In this document: piece after piece, positions 8,901-18,007 of the stretch | Position numbering within the stretch: position 1 is the first letter of the stretch | Layout: each line of letters begins with the position of its first letter | Assembly (NCBI GenBank): GCA_026874595.1 | Contig: CM049308.1 | Location: 1,391,001-1,455,000, forward strand | DNA length: 64,000 bases | Direction of reading: 5' to 3' | From: Sipunculus nudus | Taxonomy: Eukaryota > Annelida > Sipuncula > Golfingiida > Sipunculidae | Made by a program: the position numbers and the translations under genes | Notes under the pieces: model-generated | Databases searched by the model: none | What the model was told of the DNA's origin: nothing | Seen by the model: the letters and a program-made list of their open reading frames with translations, nothing else

Positions 8901-11132
8901 TATACCACAAAACAGTATATTTTCACCATCATGTCATATTGAAGGCATATTGCTTTGTCTTCTTGACAGCATTTTACTGGGCGACATGTGCCTTTCTGTA
9001 TTTTTTTTCTATACAAAGTAATAAATACAAAACTATTGTGACCATGAAATAATAATAATGATAATAATAATGACAATAATAATAGTAAAACTGATAATTT
9101 GCCTATATTACAGGAGGAAATGAATGAGAATAAGATCAAACTTGACTACTCCCCTTTTGGTACTATTCCTAGTGAGTATCCACCGAAAGCCAGAACCTTG
9201 CTACCACAGTGCCCAGCCTGTAAAGACAGAACCTTGCTACCACAGTGCCCAGCCTGTAAAGACAGAACCTTGCTACCACAGTGCCCAGCCTGTAAAGACA
9301 GAACCTTGCTATCACAGTTCCCAGCCTGTAAAGACAGAACCTTGCAATCACAGTGCCCAGCCTGTAAAGCCAGAACCTTGCTATCACAGTGCCCAGCCTG
9401 TAAAGCCAGAACCTTGCTACCACAGTGCCCAGCCTGAATATACAGAACCTTGCTACCACAGTGCCCAGCCTGTAAAGCCAAAACCTTGCTACCACAGTGC
9501 CCAGCCTGTAAAGACAAAACCTTGCTACCACAGTGCCCAGCCTGTAAAGACAGAACCTTGCTATTACAGTGCCCAGCCTGTAAAGACAGAACCTTGCTAC
9601 CACAGTGCCCAGCCTGTAAGTCAAAGTGTATCTTAGCACCAACATTTGCAAAAAGACATGCAGTTTAAAAATTGTATGTAACCTTATAACAATGTCAAAC
9701 AAACATTGCCTCATAGAGCACACCTACTGTATGTAGAGGCCCATGCTGTGTTGGCCACTGGCTGTCATGGAAAAACCTTGGCAGACTACCTGTGCTGAAG
9801 TCAGTCAACTTTTGAGGATGGACTTGACTTGTCAAAATTCAGCTTTCTTTGAATGACTCTAAAGAATTCATGTCAATTCAGTGATGTTATGAAGAATAAA
9901 TTTTATTTAAGGCCAAAAAAAATTAAAGGTATGGTTCTCAGGCACCGCCCGCATCAATTTTAAACCCCCGCATCAAAAATTTTTATTTTGATTTTCAATA
10001 AAAACTTTCTAATTTTGAGCTGCTGCCGCTCCCACATTTCTTTCAAGAAGATAAAACCATACAATTTTCTTTGTTTTGTAGTACTTTTACTTATTAAGCA
10101 AAATAAAACTGTTATTTTCATGCTTTTCCCTTATCTTTTGACATTTTCTTTAAACATACCAAAAAATTAAAAATAAAAAAAGCGCCCGCCCGCATTGATT
10201 TCTGAAAAAAAGTGCCTGAGAACCATACCTTTTTTTTATTTTGGCCTAAAAGAAGTTTTTTTTTTTAAGTGTAACACATACAATTAATTAAGTTTATAAC
10301 TATCGATCTGTATCACATAGGCCTACTGAGGTAGTTGGTAGTTTATTGTAGTAGTTACCCAGTCAGCTAGCCTATGTTAAAGCCTATTTCAGGGTATTTT
10401 CTTTTTTTTTTTAAAGTCTAACTGTTTGTGAAGATTTAAAGGGAACTTTCACATACCAGGTGCATTAATTATACATGAAATGCAGTGTTTTCAAATAAAA
10501 ATATGGTACTGGCCAATATTTGCTTATTCATGTACACAAGTGGAAAAATGTTTGCACCAGGCACAATCAGTGGTGCAAAATATAAACATGGTGCACATGC
10601 CACTTGTTGGCTTTACCATGGAACTTCAAAACTCAAGATTACTGTGTTTCTTCTTTCATGTTACTTCTCCCTGTTTGGGGGATGTCTTGCTTGCACAAGA
10701 TCGGACCTGGTCAACAGACACCAGTAGACTGTGTTTACTCACACACAGAACCATAACAATGTATACAACAGGTTAACTGGAGATAGTAAGTCCATGTGCC
10801 AGATGATTTTGCTAGGAAACTTATTATCAGCAAAAATGAACTAATGGCCAGATAATGCACATATGATATATTATTGCAAGATCACAAAGTGTTACAAGTT
10901 CCTAGTAGCTTTTGCATTAACTTACTTACCCTGATCTTTGATTTTACTGTTAAAAGCATTATGAAGTATAACAGAAACACAAAAGATTGAATATGCAATT
11001 TTAAAAGAAATTATATTTTTTCACTTATCAGTTTCATTCTGTTTTCTTTTTAATAGGCTAAATACCTTTTCCTTCTGAACAGACGCTACCCAGGATTTCA
11101 CCAGACTGTCCAGTTCCTGCAGTATGTTCTCT
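2883..11132 (-). CDS. Poly(A)-polymerase-like nucleotidyltransferase, divergent, partial (six exons)
   Basis: Six minus-strand exons in the right order (11132-11066, 9217-9154, 8523-8414, 4046-3993, 3642-3531, 2972-2883) encode a continuous piece that aligns by eye with the N-terminal catalytic half of canonical nuclear poly(A) polymerases, which add adenosines to mRNA 3' ends. Signatures are the pre-catalytic helix (LDSLVKSWV), the NTase motif hG[GS]x(9-13)DhDh as FGG-x10-DVDA, VDREDFF, YVPVIK, the third catalytic Asp in VDL, and LRVIKVWAK. All exon phases agree. Oddities: one junction needs a GG donor, one intron is GC-AG, and about nine residues before FGG are missing relative to the family. 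N-terminal exons and everything after VWAK are not seen. It may be a divergent paralogue or a decaying copy; I cannot tell which. Coordinates include introns. Confidence 0.8.
2973..3530. other. Intron e-f of the polymerase-like gene
   Basis: AT-rich sequence with scattered AAGGTCAAGG half-site motifs (for example near 3412 and 3590). The intron is GC-AG: GCAAGT at 3530 on the minus strand, CTTTCAG at the other end. No other element recognised. Confidence 0.6.
3531..3642 (-). CDS. Polymerase-like gene, exon e (third catalytic Asp)
   Basis: Thirty-seven codons plus one base, starting VDLCLSCLPLDELPNDLDFS and ending ARSIN-G. The Asp of VDL matches the third catalytic Asp of the family (EIDILFA); LPNDLDF and SARSING parallel IPEDLDL and IRSLNG. 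The acceptor is GTTTCAG. The donor is AATG|GCAAGT, a strong GC-type donor, and only this choice keeps the Gly codon and frame into the next exon. Confidence 0.82.
3993..4046 (-). CDS. Polymerase-like gene, exon d (YVPVIK strand)
   Basis: Eighteen codons in phase 0, AIEGAYVPVIKFLFHGVE, between acceptor TTCCCCAG and donor GTTGAG|GTAAGA. It matches the conserved poly(A)-polymerase segment AVEEAFVPVIK...DGIE that leads into the strand holding the third catalytic Asp. Confidence 0.85.
4191..4700. repeat. Interspersed repeat, copy 1 (related to 10440-10885)
   Basis: Shares with 10440-10885, in the same order and direction, AAAGGGA...CACATACCAGGT, TGTACACAAGTGG, GTGCAAAATATAAAC, TGTGTTTACTCACA and AGTAAGTCCATGTGC. 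The copies are diverged by indels. No coding capacity; class not identified. Confidence 0.8.
4930..5880. repeat. ~150-bp periodic repeat rich in TGACCT half-sites
   Basis: Roughly seven irregular units of about 150 bp, each with CCTGTGACCT...CTTTGACC followed by GAAGATGGAAGGTTTGGGAT-type text. TGACCT is the complement of the nuclear-receptor half-site AGGTCA, and several units carry two or three in a row (for example TGACCTATGACCTTTGACC near 5362). Related text recurs near 33970-34080. It lies in intron c-d of the polymerase-like gene. A 211-codon open frame on the minus strand here looks fortuitous. Confidence 0.75.
6078..7215. mobile_element. Hairpin-ended repeat with ~280-bp internal modules, copy 1
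   Basis: Three internal modules repeat at a spacing near 280 bp (ACAGATGGAC...TGTGCAAAAATGGCTGCAGG near 6308, 6588 and 6868), each holding the perfect palindrome GGTGGCGCCACC or a close variant. The right end has a hairpin, GTATCCGCAAAAC-TTC-GTTTTGGCAGATAC. An opposite-orientation relative lies at 37236-37850. Probably a non-autonomous DNA element; the class is uncertain. Confidence 0.7.
7216..8333. other. Intron stretch without recognised genes
   Basis: Intron c-d of the polymerase-like gene, AT-rich with low-complexity text. A short AGTCAGCTGAGCTGAAAA at about 7408 looks like a fragment of the modular-element terminus found at 23777 and 31065. No exon recognised. Confidence 0.5.
8334..8470 (-). 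repeat. 65-bp tandem duplication of the exon c 3' end and its donor
   Basis: GAAGAAA starts recur at 8334, 8399 and 8464 (plus-strand positions). The copy furthest from the exon still has ACCACTATCAGGGTTAGT, a donor-like GGTTAGT in place of GGTGAGT, but its exon-derived part has picked up an in-frame TAG (ATGCTTTAG). This is a two-unit example of the junction duplications seen in the dynein gene. Confidence 0.9.
8414..8523 (-). CDS. Polymerase-like gene, exon c (DVD catalytic pair)
   Basis: One hundred and ten bases: two bases completing a Gly codon, then 36 codons starting GDVDAVAIVPSSVDREDFF. The two Asp of DVD match the metal-binding DID of poly(A) polymerases (GADIDALCVAPxxVxRxDFF), and VDREDFF follows at the expected spacing. 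The acceptor is TTTTCTAG, the donor TATCAGG|GTGAGT, phase 0. The last 65 bases including the donor are repeated downstream. Confidence 0.85.
9049..9087. repeat. (TAA/TGA)n microsatellite
   Basis: AATAATAATGATAATAATAA-type simple repeat beside exon b of the polymerase-like gene. Confidence 0.9.
9154..9217 (-). CDS. Polymerase-like gene, exon b (NTase FGG loop)
   Basis: Sixty-four bases from acceptor CTTTACAG: 21 codons plus one base, containing AGHCGSKVLAFGGYSLGIVP. This matches the family segment NxGGKIFTFGSYRLGVxTKG, with FGS changed to FGG, still allowed by the NTase hG[GS] rule. The acceptor and first ~30 bases are repeated 12 times upstream in frame. The donor reads AAAAG|GGGAGT where GT is expected, one substitution from a good AAAAG|GTGAGT. 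The exon end is set by frame continuity with the next exon (G + GA gives Gly). Confidence 0.7.
9192..9625 (-). repeat. 36-bp array duplicating the acceptor and start of exon b, 12 copies
   Basis: On the minus strand each unit reads CTTTACAG|GCTGGGCACTGT followed by GGTAGCAAGGTTCTG, i.e. a full 3' splice site plus the start of the exon. Acceptor copies recur every 36 bases from 9218 to 9614. Thirty-six is a multiple of three and the host frame stays open through the array, so each distal acceptor would add one 12-residue unit (AGHCGSKVLSLQ). The apparent long open frames in other frames here result from the same periodicity. Confidence 0.95.
9910..10246. mobile_element. MITE with ~36-bp terminal inverted repeats
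   Basis: The left end AGGCCAAAAAAAATTAAAGG continues TATGGTTCTCAGGCAC. The right end reads GTGCCTGAGAACCATACC, then T-rich text and ATTTTGGCCT, a near-perfect inverse. About 337 bp with CCGCCCGCAT text just inside both ends. No open frame of note. It lies in intron a-b of the polymerase-like gene. Confidence 0.9.
10440..10885. repeat. Interspersed repeat, copy 2 (related to 4191-4700)
   Basis: See the copy at 4191. Shared blocks include CTTTCACATACCAGGT, ATGTACACAAGTGGAAAAAT, GTGCAAAATATAAACATGG and GTAAGTCCATGTGCC. Overlapping short open frames here are not supported as genes. Confidence 0.8.
11066..11132 (-). CDS. Polymerase-like gene, exon a (helix before the catalytic loop)
   Basis: Sixty-seven bases: one base of a split codon plus 22 codons, including ILQELDSLVKSWVASVQKEK. 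Canonical poly(A) polymerases have a similar helix (L-x-x-L-x-x-L-V-x-x-W) just before the FGS loop. The acceptor is CATTTTAG and the donor AAAAG|GTATTT, phase 0. An upstream exon must supply two bases of the first codon; I found no convincing candidate for it. Confidence 0.7.
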
Positions 11133-12389
11133 CTAAAATGTAGCACAGACATGATCAGCTGCAATGTAATTTTCTCTTGCCAGTAAAAAGTGCAATATAC
11201 TCTATTTGGTGGAATCATCTGTTATAGTCTTTCTTCAACATTAAAAACTGCTTAATCTGTGTTAAATAACTTCTGCTACTGTAACCATTATATCACACAG
11301 TACAAGACACTCCTAGTTTTTTAAGAGGGGGGAGGGGGGTGTTTCAGTACTTGGCAACATATATTAAGGTCTCAAAACTGACTCATAAGCACTATATTTT
11401 AACCATTGTGTTTACAAGCTATACTTCAGTTTTTCCTTAATATACAAACTACTCATCTGGGACCCCTTGACATGTACATATTATTAAAACTGAGAATCAG
11501 CTCTACATCATGGTATATATAAGGATTGAGCTTTCTGATACTGATTGATTTATCTAAATTTAAAAAAGTAATGAATTTCAGATATTTGACTAAAAATGAT
11601 TAGTTCCAACACACCTGTAAAAGCTACAGAATGTCTCTGGGTATCATGTTGAAATTAATGTTCCCCCCCCCCCCCCCCCCCCCCCGAAGGAGTTTTATCT
11701 CTTGAGATTATATAGGCTATTTCAGTTTAAATCGTACACATGAATTCATTTTTTACAAATTTTACCACTGAAAAAGGCTTTCCATTAAGGAGTTAATTAA
11801 AAATACACATTTTATAATTTACGTTTACAGGTCCTTGTAGGGAAAATGTAATGTCTGATTCACCATATATAGCTCAGCCACTGAGAAATAACAAGTTAAC
11901 ATTAAAATATATAAAGCTGATAAAATTGTATTTAATTGTTTAATAAACCAACCAGTCTTTTTATGAAAAATTTCATATATCACCTTGTAGAGACTATCTT
12001 TAGCTTAATCAATATACATGTACATGTCAACTGGTCCTGGGGCAACATTTTGGCAATATTAAGGAAAAACAGAAGCATTGTGTAGACAGACTCCTGGGAC
12101 AGTCCTGTGACCTTGATGGACACTGCAGGACATCAGGTATAATACATTTTCTAAAGATCTTTTCAACTCATCAAACATGAAGGCAGGAAAAACCAGCAAT
12201 CCATTGTGTAAGTTCATTGTAGGACTGAATGCATTAATAAAGGAGTGAAACTGTGACCTAGCAATACAAAAGTTGACATTATTGACTTATTATATTTCCA
12301 AATTAATGATTTTATTTTGCAATTTTTTCAGGCTCTGCACTGAATCAATACTTGATGCGATATATAAACAATGGTAATAAAAATGTTAT
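11133..12389. other. Unassigned region upstream of the visible polymerase-like exons
   Basis: AT-rich with a run of about 23 C at 11663-11685. The missing 5' exons of the polymerase-like gene may lie here or further right, but I found no segment with matching residues, splice sites and phase. Confidence 0.5.
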
Positions 12390-14155
12390 ACAAACTAGAA
12401 TTTTTTGGCACCGCATGTGCCATAGTATCCCCAGACAATTAATTCCCCACTTTAAGAATAGGCTCTAATCTTCAGCAGCATATACTGACACTTGAATTGT
12501 ACCATGGTTTCTTCCATCTATCAACTTGAGAAACAATATTTTTCACCAAATATGGGAATATTCAAGGTCAAGGCCACTCATAGGAGAGGGCATGACCCCA
12601 ATTTAAATATACCTCATCCCATAACCTTTATCTATGTACATGCATAATATGAGAGAAATCTGTCCATAAGTTTTATATTTAAAAAATGCCAAAACAAGAA
12701 AAGGACAGAAGGTGGCACCACCTGTCTTCCGCAGAAGACAAAGCTATCCAATATCTTCGGTCAATTTGATTTTTGGACAAATCAATGCATCCCCTATTGA
12801 GATACTGTGGTTGGCTTCATATTCGCGAGGCTGAAATTTCGCGATTTCTCCATTTTGAACATTTTGCGAGGGTTTCATTTTCGCGATATCACCAGAACCT
12901 ATATAAAATCATTGTTAAAGCCATACCTGTTTGTATTATAAAATGAGAATAATTCATGAGTTTGTGATATTCTACTCATATAACGATGGGCCCGTACACA
13001 ACACAGGATGTTTAGTTCAAATTTTAAGGGAACGTTTTCCCTATACCTGCATGAATGTAATTTATTATAAAATTTCTCACTGTTCTAATCTATTCACATT
13101 CAAGTATTGTTACACTCAACAAAAAGGACATACTTAATTGGGCCAATATTTCCCGAGGGTTTCATTTTCGCGATAATTCCCCATTCGCGAATATCGCGAA
13201 ATTAAAACCCTCGCGAACAAAAAGGCAACCACAGTATTTAAGATGTGTGATTTATATTTACCAAATACAGAAATAATTATGGTCAAGGCCACTCTCATAG
13301 GAAAGGTCATGACCCCAAATTAAATATACATCACCCCATAACCCTTATCTATGTATATGCACAACTTGACATATCACAAGTCAAATTCCATGAAAATATA
13401 TTGCGTGGTTCAAAAGTGATAATGTTCACAAATACTTTCTTTTCTGACTGATTTGACCTTGAAGATCCACATCAAGGTCACCAGTTTTCGAGCTCCTTCA
13501 AGACCTTGATTTAAACACCTATAGTGTTGCAAATTTGAGGGGTGAATATGCAATACTTCAAAAGTTATAGGGTTCACTAAAAAATTCTATTTCAGCCTAT
13601 TTAACCTTATTAACCCATATTTGACCTTGATGATAAAGGTCAAGGTCACCAGTTTTCGAACTGAAATATTGGTAGACACAATTTAAATTTAAAATTTCAT
13701 GAAAAATTGTGTGGAGTCGTTCAAAAGTTATTGTGTTCACAAGATATAACACAGACGCTGACGCTGACAGACCAAACACTGTATGTCTCTCCCCCTGGGA
13801 GGGAAGACATAATGAAGGGGGTATTAAAGGGCACGAAAACAAGGGAGGGATAACAACTGGGGCCACCAATTTCTGGTGATAACACTCTCGAAGATCTTCA
13901 ATCAACTTGATTTTTGGATCAATCTATGCAGGATTTCTTGAGATATTTAAGAATCTGTGTGATTTTCTCCCAAAAAGGAAATATTCAAGGTCAAGGTCAC
14001 TCTCCTAATAAAGAGAATGACCCCATTTTAAATAGGCTTTGTCCTCTCACTCATATCTATGCATATGTTAAGTTTGGTAGAGATCTGTGAAATATTTTTT
14101 TAGTTATCTTGCCTGAAAGAAATCTCTGCGGTGGCGGTGCCTAAACCATAGTATA
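12390..14155. repeat. Interspersed AAGGTCA-rich repeat, interrupted by a MITE
   Basis: Begins with AACTAGAATTTTTTGGCACC and has recurrent blocks such as TTCAAGGTCAAGGCCACTC, CATGACCCCAAATTAAATAT and ATCACCCCATAACCCTTATC, repeated before and after the insertion at 12803-13236. Ends near GCGGTGGCGGTGCC. Tandem AAGGTCAAGGTCA motifs are frequent. No gene seen. Confidence 0.65.
12803..13236. mobile_element. CpG-rich mariner-like MITE, copy 1
   Basis: Termini CTGTGGTTGGCTTCATATTC and (inverted) CTGTGGTTGCCTTTTTGTTC face each other and are flanked by TA on both sides, as for Tc1/mariner-type insertions. TCGCGA, TTCGCG and CTCGCGA cluster next to both ends. A second copy is at 59092-59545. Non-coding; naming it mariner-like rests only on the TA flanks. 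Confidence 0.85.
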
Positions 14156-14229
14156 TAGATTTTGTCTTGGGATACAATAAAAGTTTATACAGAAAATATA
14201 CAGGATTTAGGGGAATAAGGAAAAGGAAA

Positions 14230-14995
14230 GTAAAACAGTGCATAACCTGAAAGGGCTGGAACAGTGCATGACTTTTAAGGGGACAAACAGTGTATGAGCT
14301 TAAAAGTGCAGAACAGTGCATGGCTTTGAAGGGGATGAACAGTGCTTGGACTTAAAGGGGTGGAACAGTGCATGACATTTAAGGGGACAAACAGTGTATG
14401 AACTTAAAAGGGCAGAACAGTACATGGCTTTGAAGGGGATGAACAGTGCATGGACTTAAAGGGGTGGAACAGTGCATGACTTTTAAGGGGATGAACAGTG
14501 CATGACTTTTAAGGGGATGAACAGTGCATGGACTTAAAGGGGATGAACAGTGCATGAATTTAAAGGGGATGAACAGTGCATGAACTTAAAGGGGTGGAAC
14601 AGTGCATGAACTTAAAGGGGCGGAACAGTGCATGAACTTAAAGGGGTAGAACAGTGCATGAACTTAAAGGGGTGGAACAGTGCATGAACTTAAAGGGGCG
14701 GAACAGTGCATGAACTTAAAGGGGTAGAACAGTGCATGAACTTAAAGGGGTGGAACAGTGCATGAACTTAAAGGGGTGGAACAGTGCATGAACTTAAAGG
14801 GGATGAACAGTGCATGAACTTAAAGGGGTGGAACAGTGCATGAACTTAAAGGGGTAGAACAGTGCATGAACTTAAAGGGGTGGAACAGTGCATGAACTTA
14901 AAAGGATGGAACAGTGCATGAACTTAAAGGGGTAGAACAGTGCATGAACTTAATGGAGTGGAACAGTGCATGAACTTAATGGAGTGGAAAAGTCC
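14230..14995. repeat. 26-bp minisatellite, about 29 copies
   Basis: Unit GAACAGTGCATGAACTTAAA followed by GGGGTG, with GGTGG, GGCGG, GGTAG and GGATG variants at the end. The left part is more irregular (ACATGGCTTTGAAGGGGATG types); the right part is highly regular. Not next to any exon I recognise. Confidence 0.95.
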
Positions 14996-17311
14996 TTTTC
15001 CAATACCTGATGTGCATTTAATAAAGATAATACTTTGAACTTTTTTTAGAAATGAGCCAAAAGCCCCAATCACACACTGTCCACTTGTATGGGAGCGGCT
15101 CACCATGATGGCTGCCTGTCAAAATCCAAACATGTCCAACAAGGATCTCTGGCAGCAAATCATATGAACCAGAGTTTTAACAAGGGACCTATGGGTCGCG
15201 TCGCTCAGCTGAATTTTGGAAAATATTAGTAACTGCAAAATATTTTTATTTTCTTATGGTTTTTCCATGTATATTACCATTTGAAAAGCTAAGAGAAAAT
15301 GGCCCAGCTTAAATGAAACTCTGTAAATTATAGAATAATGGACATGAGCTAAAGCATATGGACTGTGTAATAAATGAAACCTTTGGCCTGAAACCATTTA
15401 GTGATGCACCAAGGGATAAAATGGGCCTACGGTAAGTGTCATATAAAAGTTCAATTTCATAAACAAATAATGTGTGAAGGTAATTAAGTTTTCAAAAGTT
15501 AAATATATGGCCATATGAGTTAAAAATTAATCCCACAAAGTTTGACCAATATTCCTAATTTTAAAAAACTAGGTTTAACAGTGTTATTCACACCTAGGCC
15601 CCGCCAACTTTAAGAGATATGAATGAAATGCTACCAAGTATTTATATCTTCTTAAATCTTGTCAGTTAGCACTTACATTAGGTCCTAATATTTTACCATA
15701 TTTGAATATTAGGATTAAATTCCTGAACATTTTTTTCTTTTAAAATAATCAAAATTGTCCAAGTCTCAACAAAAAGAATTTTTTTAACATTAAAATTATA
15801 AGCTTTGTCTTGTATATTAGTCCTGTGTATCGAAGCGGTGGGTCAGGGAGGGGTCTCTGTTGTTACTGTTCATCGCTGAAAAAATGTGAAATTATAAGAT
15901 TCATCTTGTTTAGAGTACAGGTCTTTCAACAGAATGGGGTGGGGGGGGGGGGAGAGAAAGGCTCCCTGTGGTATTTATGCTGGCAGCCTGATCAAGCTCA
16001 ACAAGAGAGAGGGCTTGCCCAAGTGATGGGATTACATAACAGCCTGGGGAGCATAGAGAGTTGCACTGAATAACCTACAGTGACCTCTGTGGACAGCTTG
16101 ACAATGTAAGGGAATACAACAAGAGCCTCCAAACAAATTTAATAACTAGCCTAATTTTGCAGCTTTTATTTTTCAAATTTCAGATTTTAACAGATTTAAT
16201 CCTTATGTGTACATGCTGTGAAAATAACATCCACAGTACTTACAGGAAAAAATCAAGCCGTGGCCAAAGTTGGGCAAAATTTAAGGTACTGATTTTATAT
16301 TTATGCTAATAAATTAAAAAAATTGCAAATTTCAGATCTAATTTTCGGTATACAATTGAATCTTAATTAAATGATGTTATATTCCTGAAAAAAAGTCTCA
16401 GCCATTCTTATGTTAAGTGAGTAAATATATATCCTGATTTTTTACAAGGTGCATTTTGTTTGGGCCTATAACTTCAACAAATTATGCAATACTGACCTAA
16501 ATTTTGGTATGTACATAGGAAATGTATGGAAGAATATGAATTTTTACAATTACATCTAACATTATGCCAATTTTTGGATTACCAGGTAAACAAAAGTAGG
16601 GTCATGATGCTAGAAAATACAAATACATTAAGGCTTCTAAAACACTTCAATAGCTAGACTATTTTTTAAGCTTATACTTTCAAATTCAAAATTCATCAGA
16701 TTAAATCCATATGTTAACTGGCTGTGATAATTAAATCAAATGTACTTATAAGAAAAAAACGTGCCATGGTCAAATTTAGGCAAAATTTAAGGTACCAAAT
16801 TTTTATTTTTGCTAATATTTTAAAAAATTTAACAGATTTTGATCTAATTTGGGGTATACAATTTAATTTTGATTAATTAAAGATATATTACTGGATAAAA
16901 AGTCCATAGCTTTAAAATGTTTTGTGTTATGTGATCAAATATCTTTCCTGATTTTTTACAAAATGCATTATGTTTGAGCCCATAACTTTATTTAAATCAT
17001 ATAATACAGACCTAATTTCTGGCATGTACATAGGAACTATATAGAGGAATATTTATTGTAAATATGAGGAAAAACAGGTGAGTGGTTTCGTAGTTAGGCT
17101 GTCTTGAAATGTGAAAATAGGTTTTTAATAAAAAATTGAGGTTTTTCCTCAATTTCTCAAAGGAACAAAGTCGCAAAGACCCAGTTTTCAGCTTGGTAGG
17201 AGGTCTTGGGGACATCTAACATTATGCCAACAACCTTTGGAGCATAAAGAGCTGCACTGAATGACCAACAGTGACCACAGTGGACTGCTTGACAATGTAA
17301 GGGAATACAAC

Positions 17312-18007
17312 TATCACCGTCCAGTTGTTTATGTGCTTTTTTTCACAGGTTGCTGATTTTCTCAGATAGAAGAATTCTTTAATCCAGATGTAATTTACTA
17401 TCAAGTTTATTTAATCAAAGTAAACAATAACAAATGTCCAAAATATATATATTGATAGTTTTCCCTATTTTCCACTTAACTGATTCTGTTCTCTCTGTCT
17501 CTGTCTCTCTTTCTCTCTGTATTAACTCCTGTTCTTATTCCTGTCTCTTTTTTCTCTCTTAGCTCTCTAACTCTTTGACTCTCCTCTCTTTAGCTCTGAC
17601 CTTAACTCTCTGGTTCAGTAGCCAGTATCTCTATTTATACATTTGCCCAAAATAATAATTGCAATTAAGGAATTTCTTACAGCATTAATACAAGACATAT
17701 TGTGTAATACATTCAACACCTTTCTTGCCCTCTTGTGAACACCTAATTCTAAACTGTTAATTAATTACTTTATCTGTGCCTGTCACTTTAAGAGTTAACC
17801 CAGTCAAATGTATGAACATGCTTATTAATGAATTCTCTGTGAACACTAATCAAAGGGCTGGCAGTTAAATAATAAATTGAAATGTAATTAGAAAGTTACC
17901 CTGCACAGAAGTCTACTTAATACCTGTTTCATTCCATAGGACTGATCACCTTATAATTGGTAAAATATAATGATTTGAATTATCATAAAATTATCACACT
18001 GGTGATA
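17312..18007 (-). mobile_element. LTR, left copy (3' LTR in element orientation)
   Basis: A 696-bp repeat bounded by TATCACC...GGTGATA, nearly identical to 19830-20517 and 22343-23044. Contains a CT-rich stretch (CTCTCTGTCTCTCTTTCTCT) and TCAACACCTTTCTTGCCCTC. Flanked on the left by CAAC, matched to the right of the whole array, giving a 4-bp target duplication. Confidence 0.9.

Noticed and set aside
9124-9636. 170-codon plus-strand frame of EPCYHSAQPVKT repeats
   Set aside because: It is the shadow of the 36-bp array: every frame on both strands stays open because the unit is a multiple of three. Only the minus frame joins catalytic polymerase residues.
12080-12180. Possible upstream exon of the polymerase-like gene on the minus strand (FDELKRSLENV)
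   Set aside because: The phase does not fit the first codon of exon a, and the residues do not match the family closely enough.
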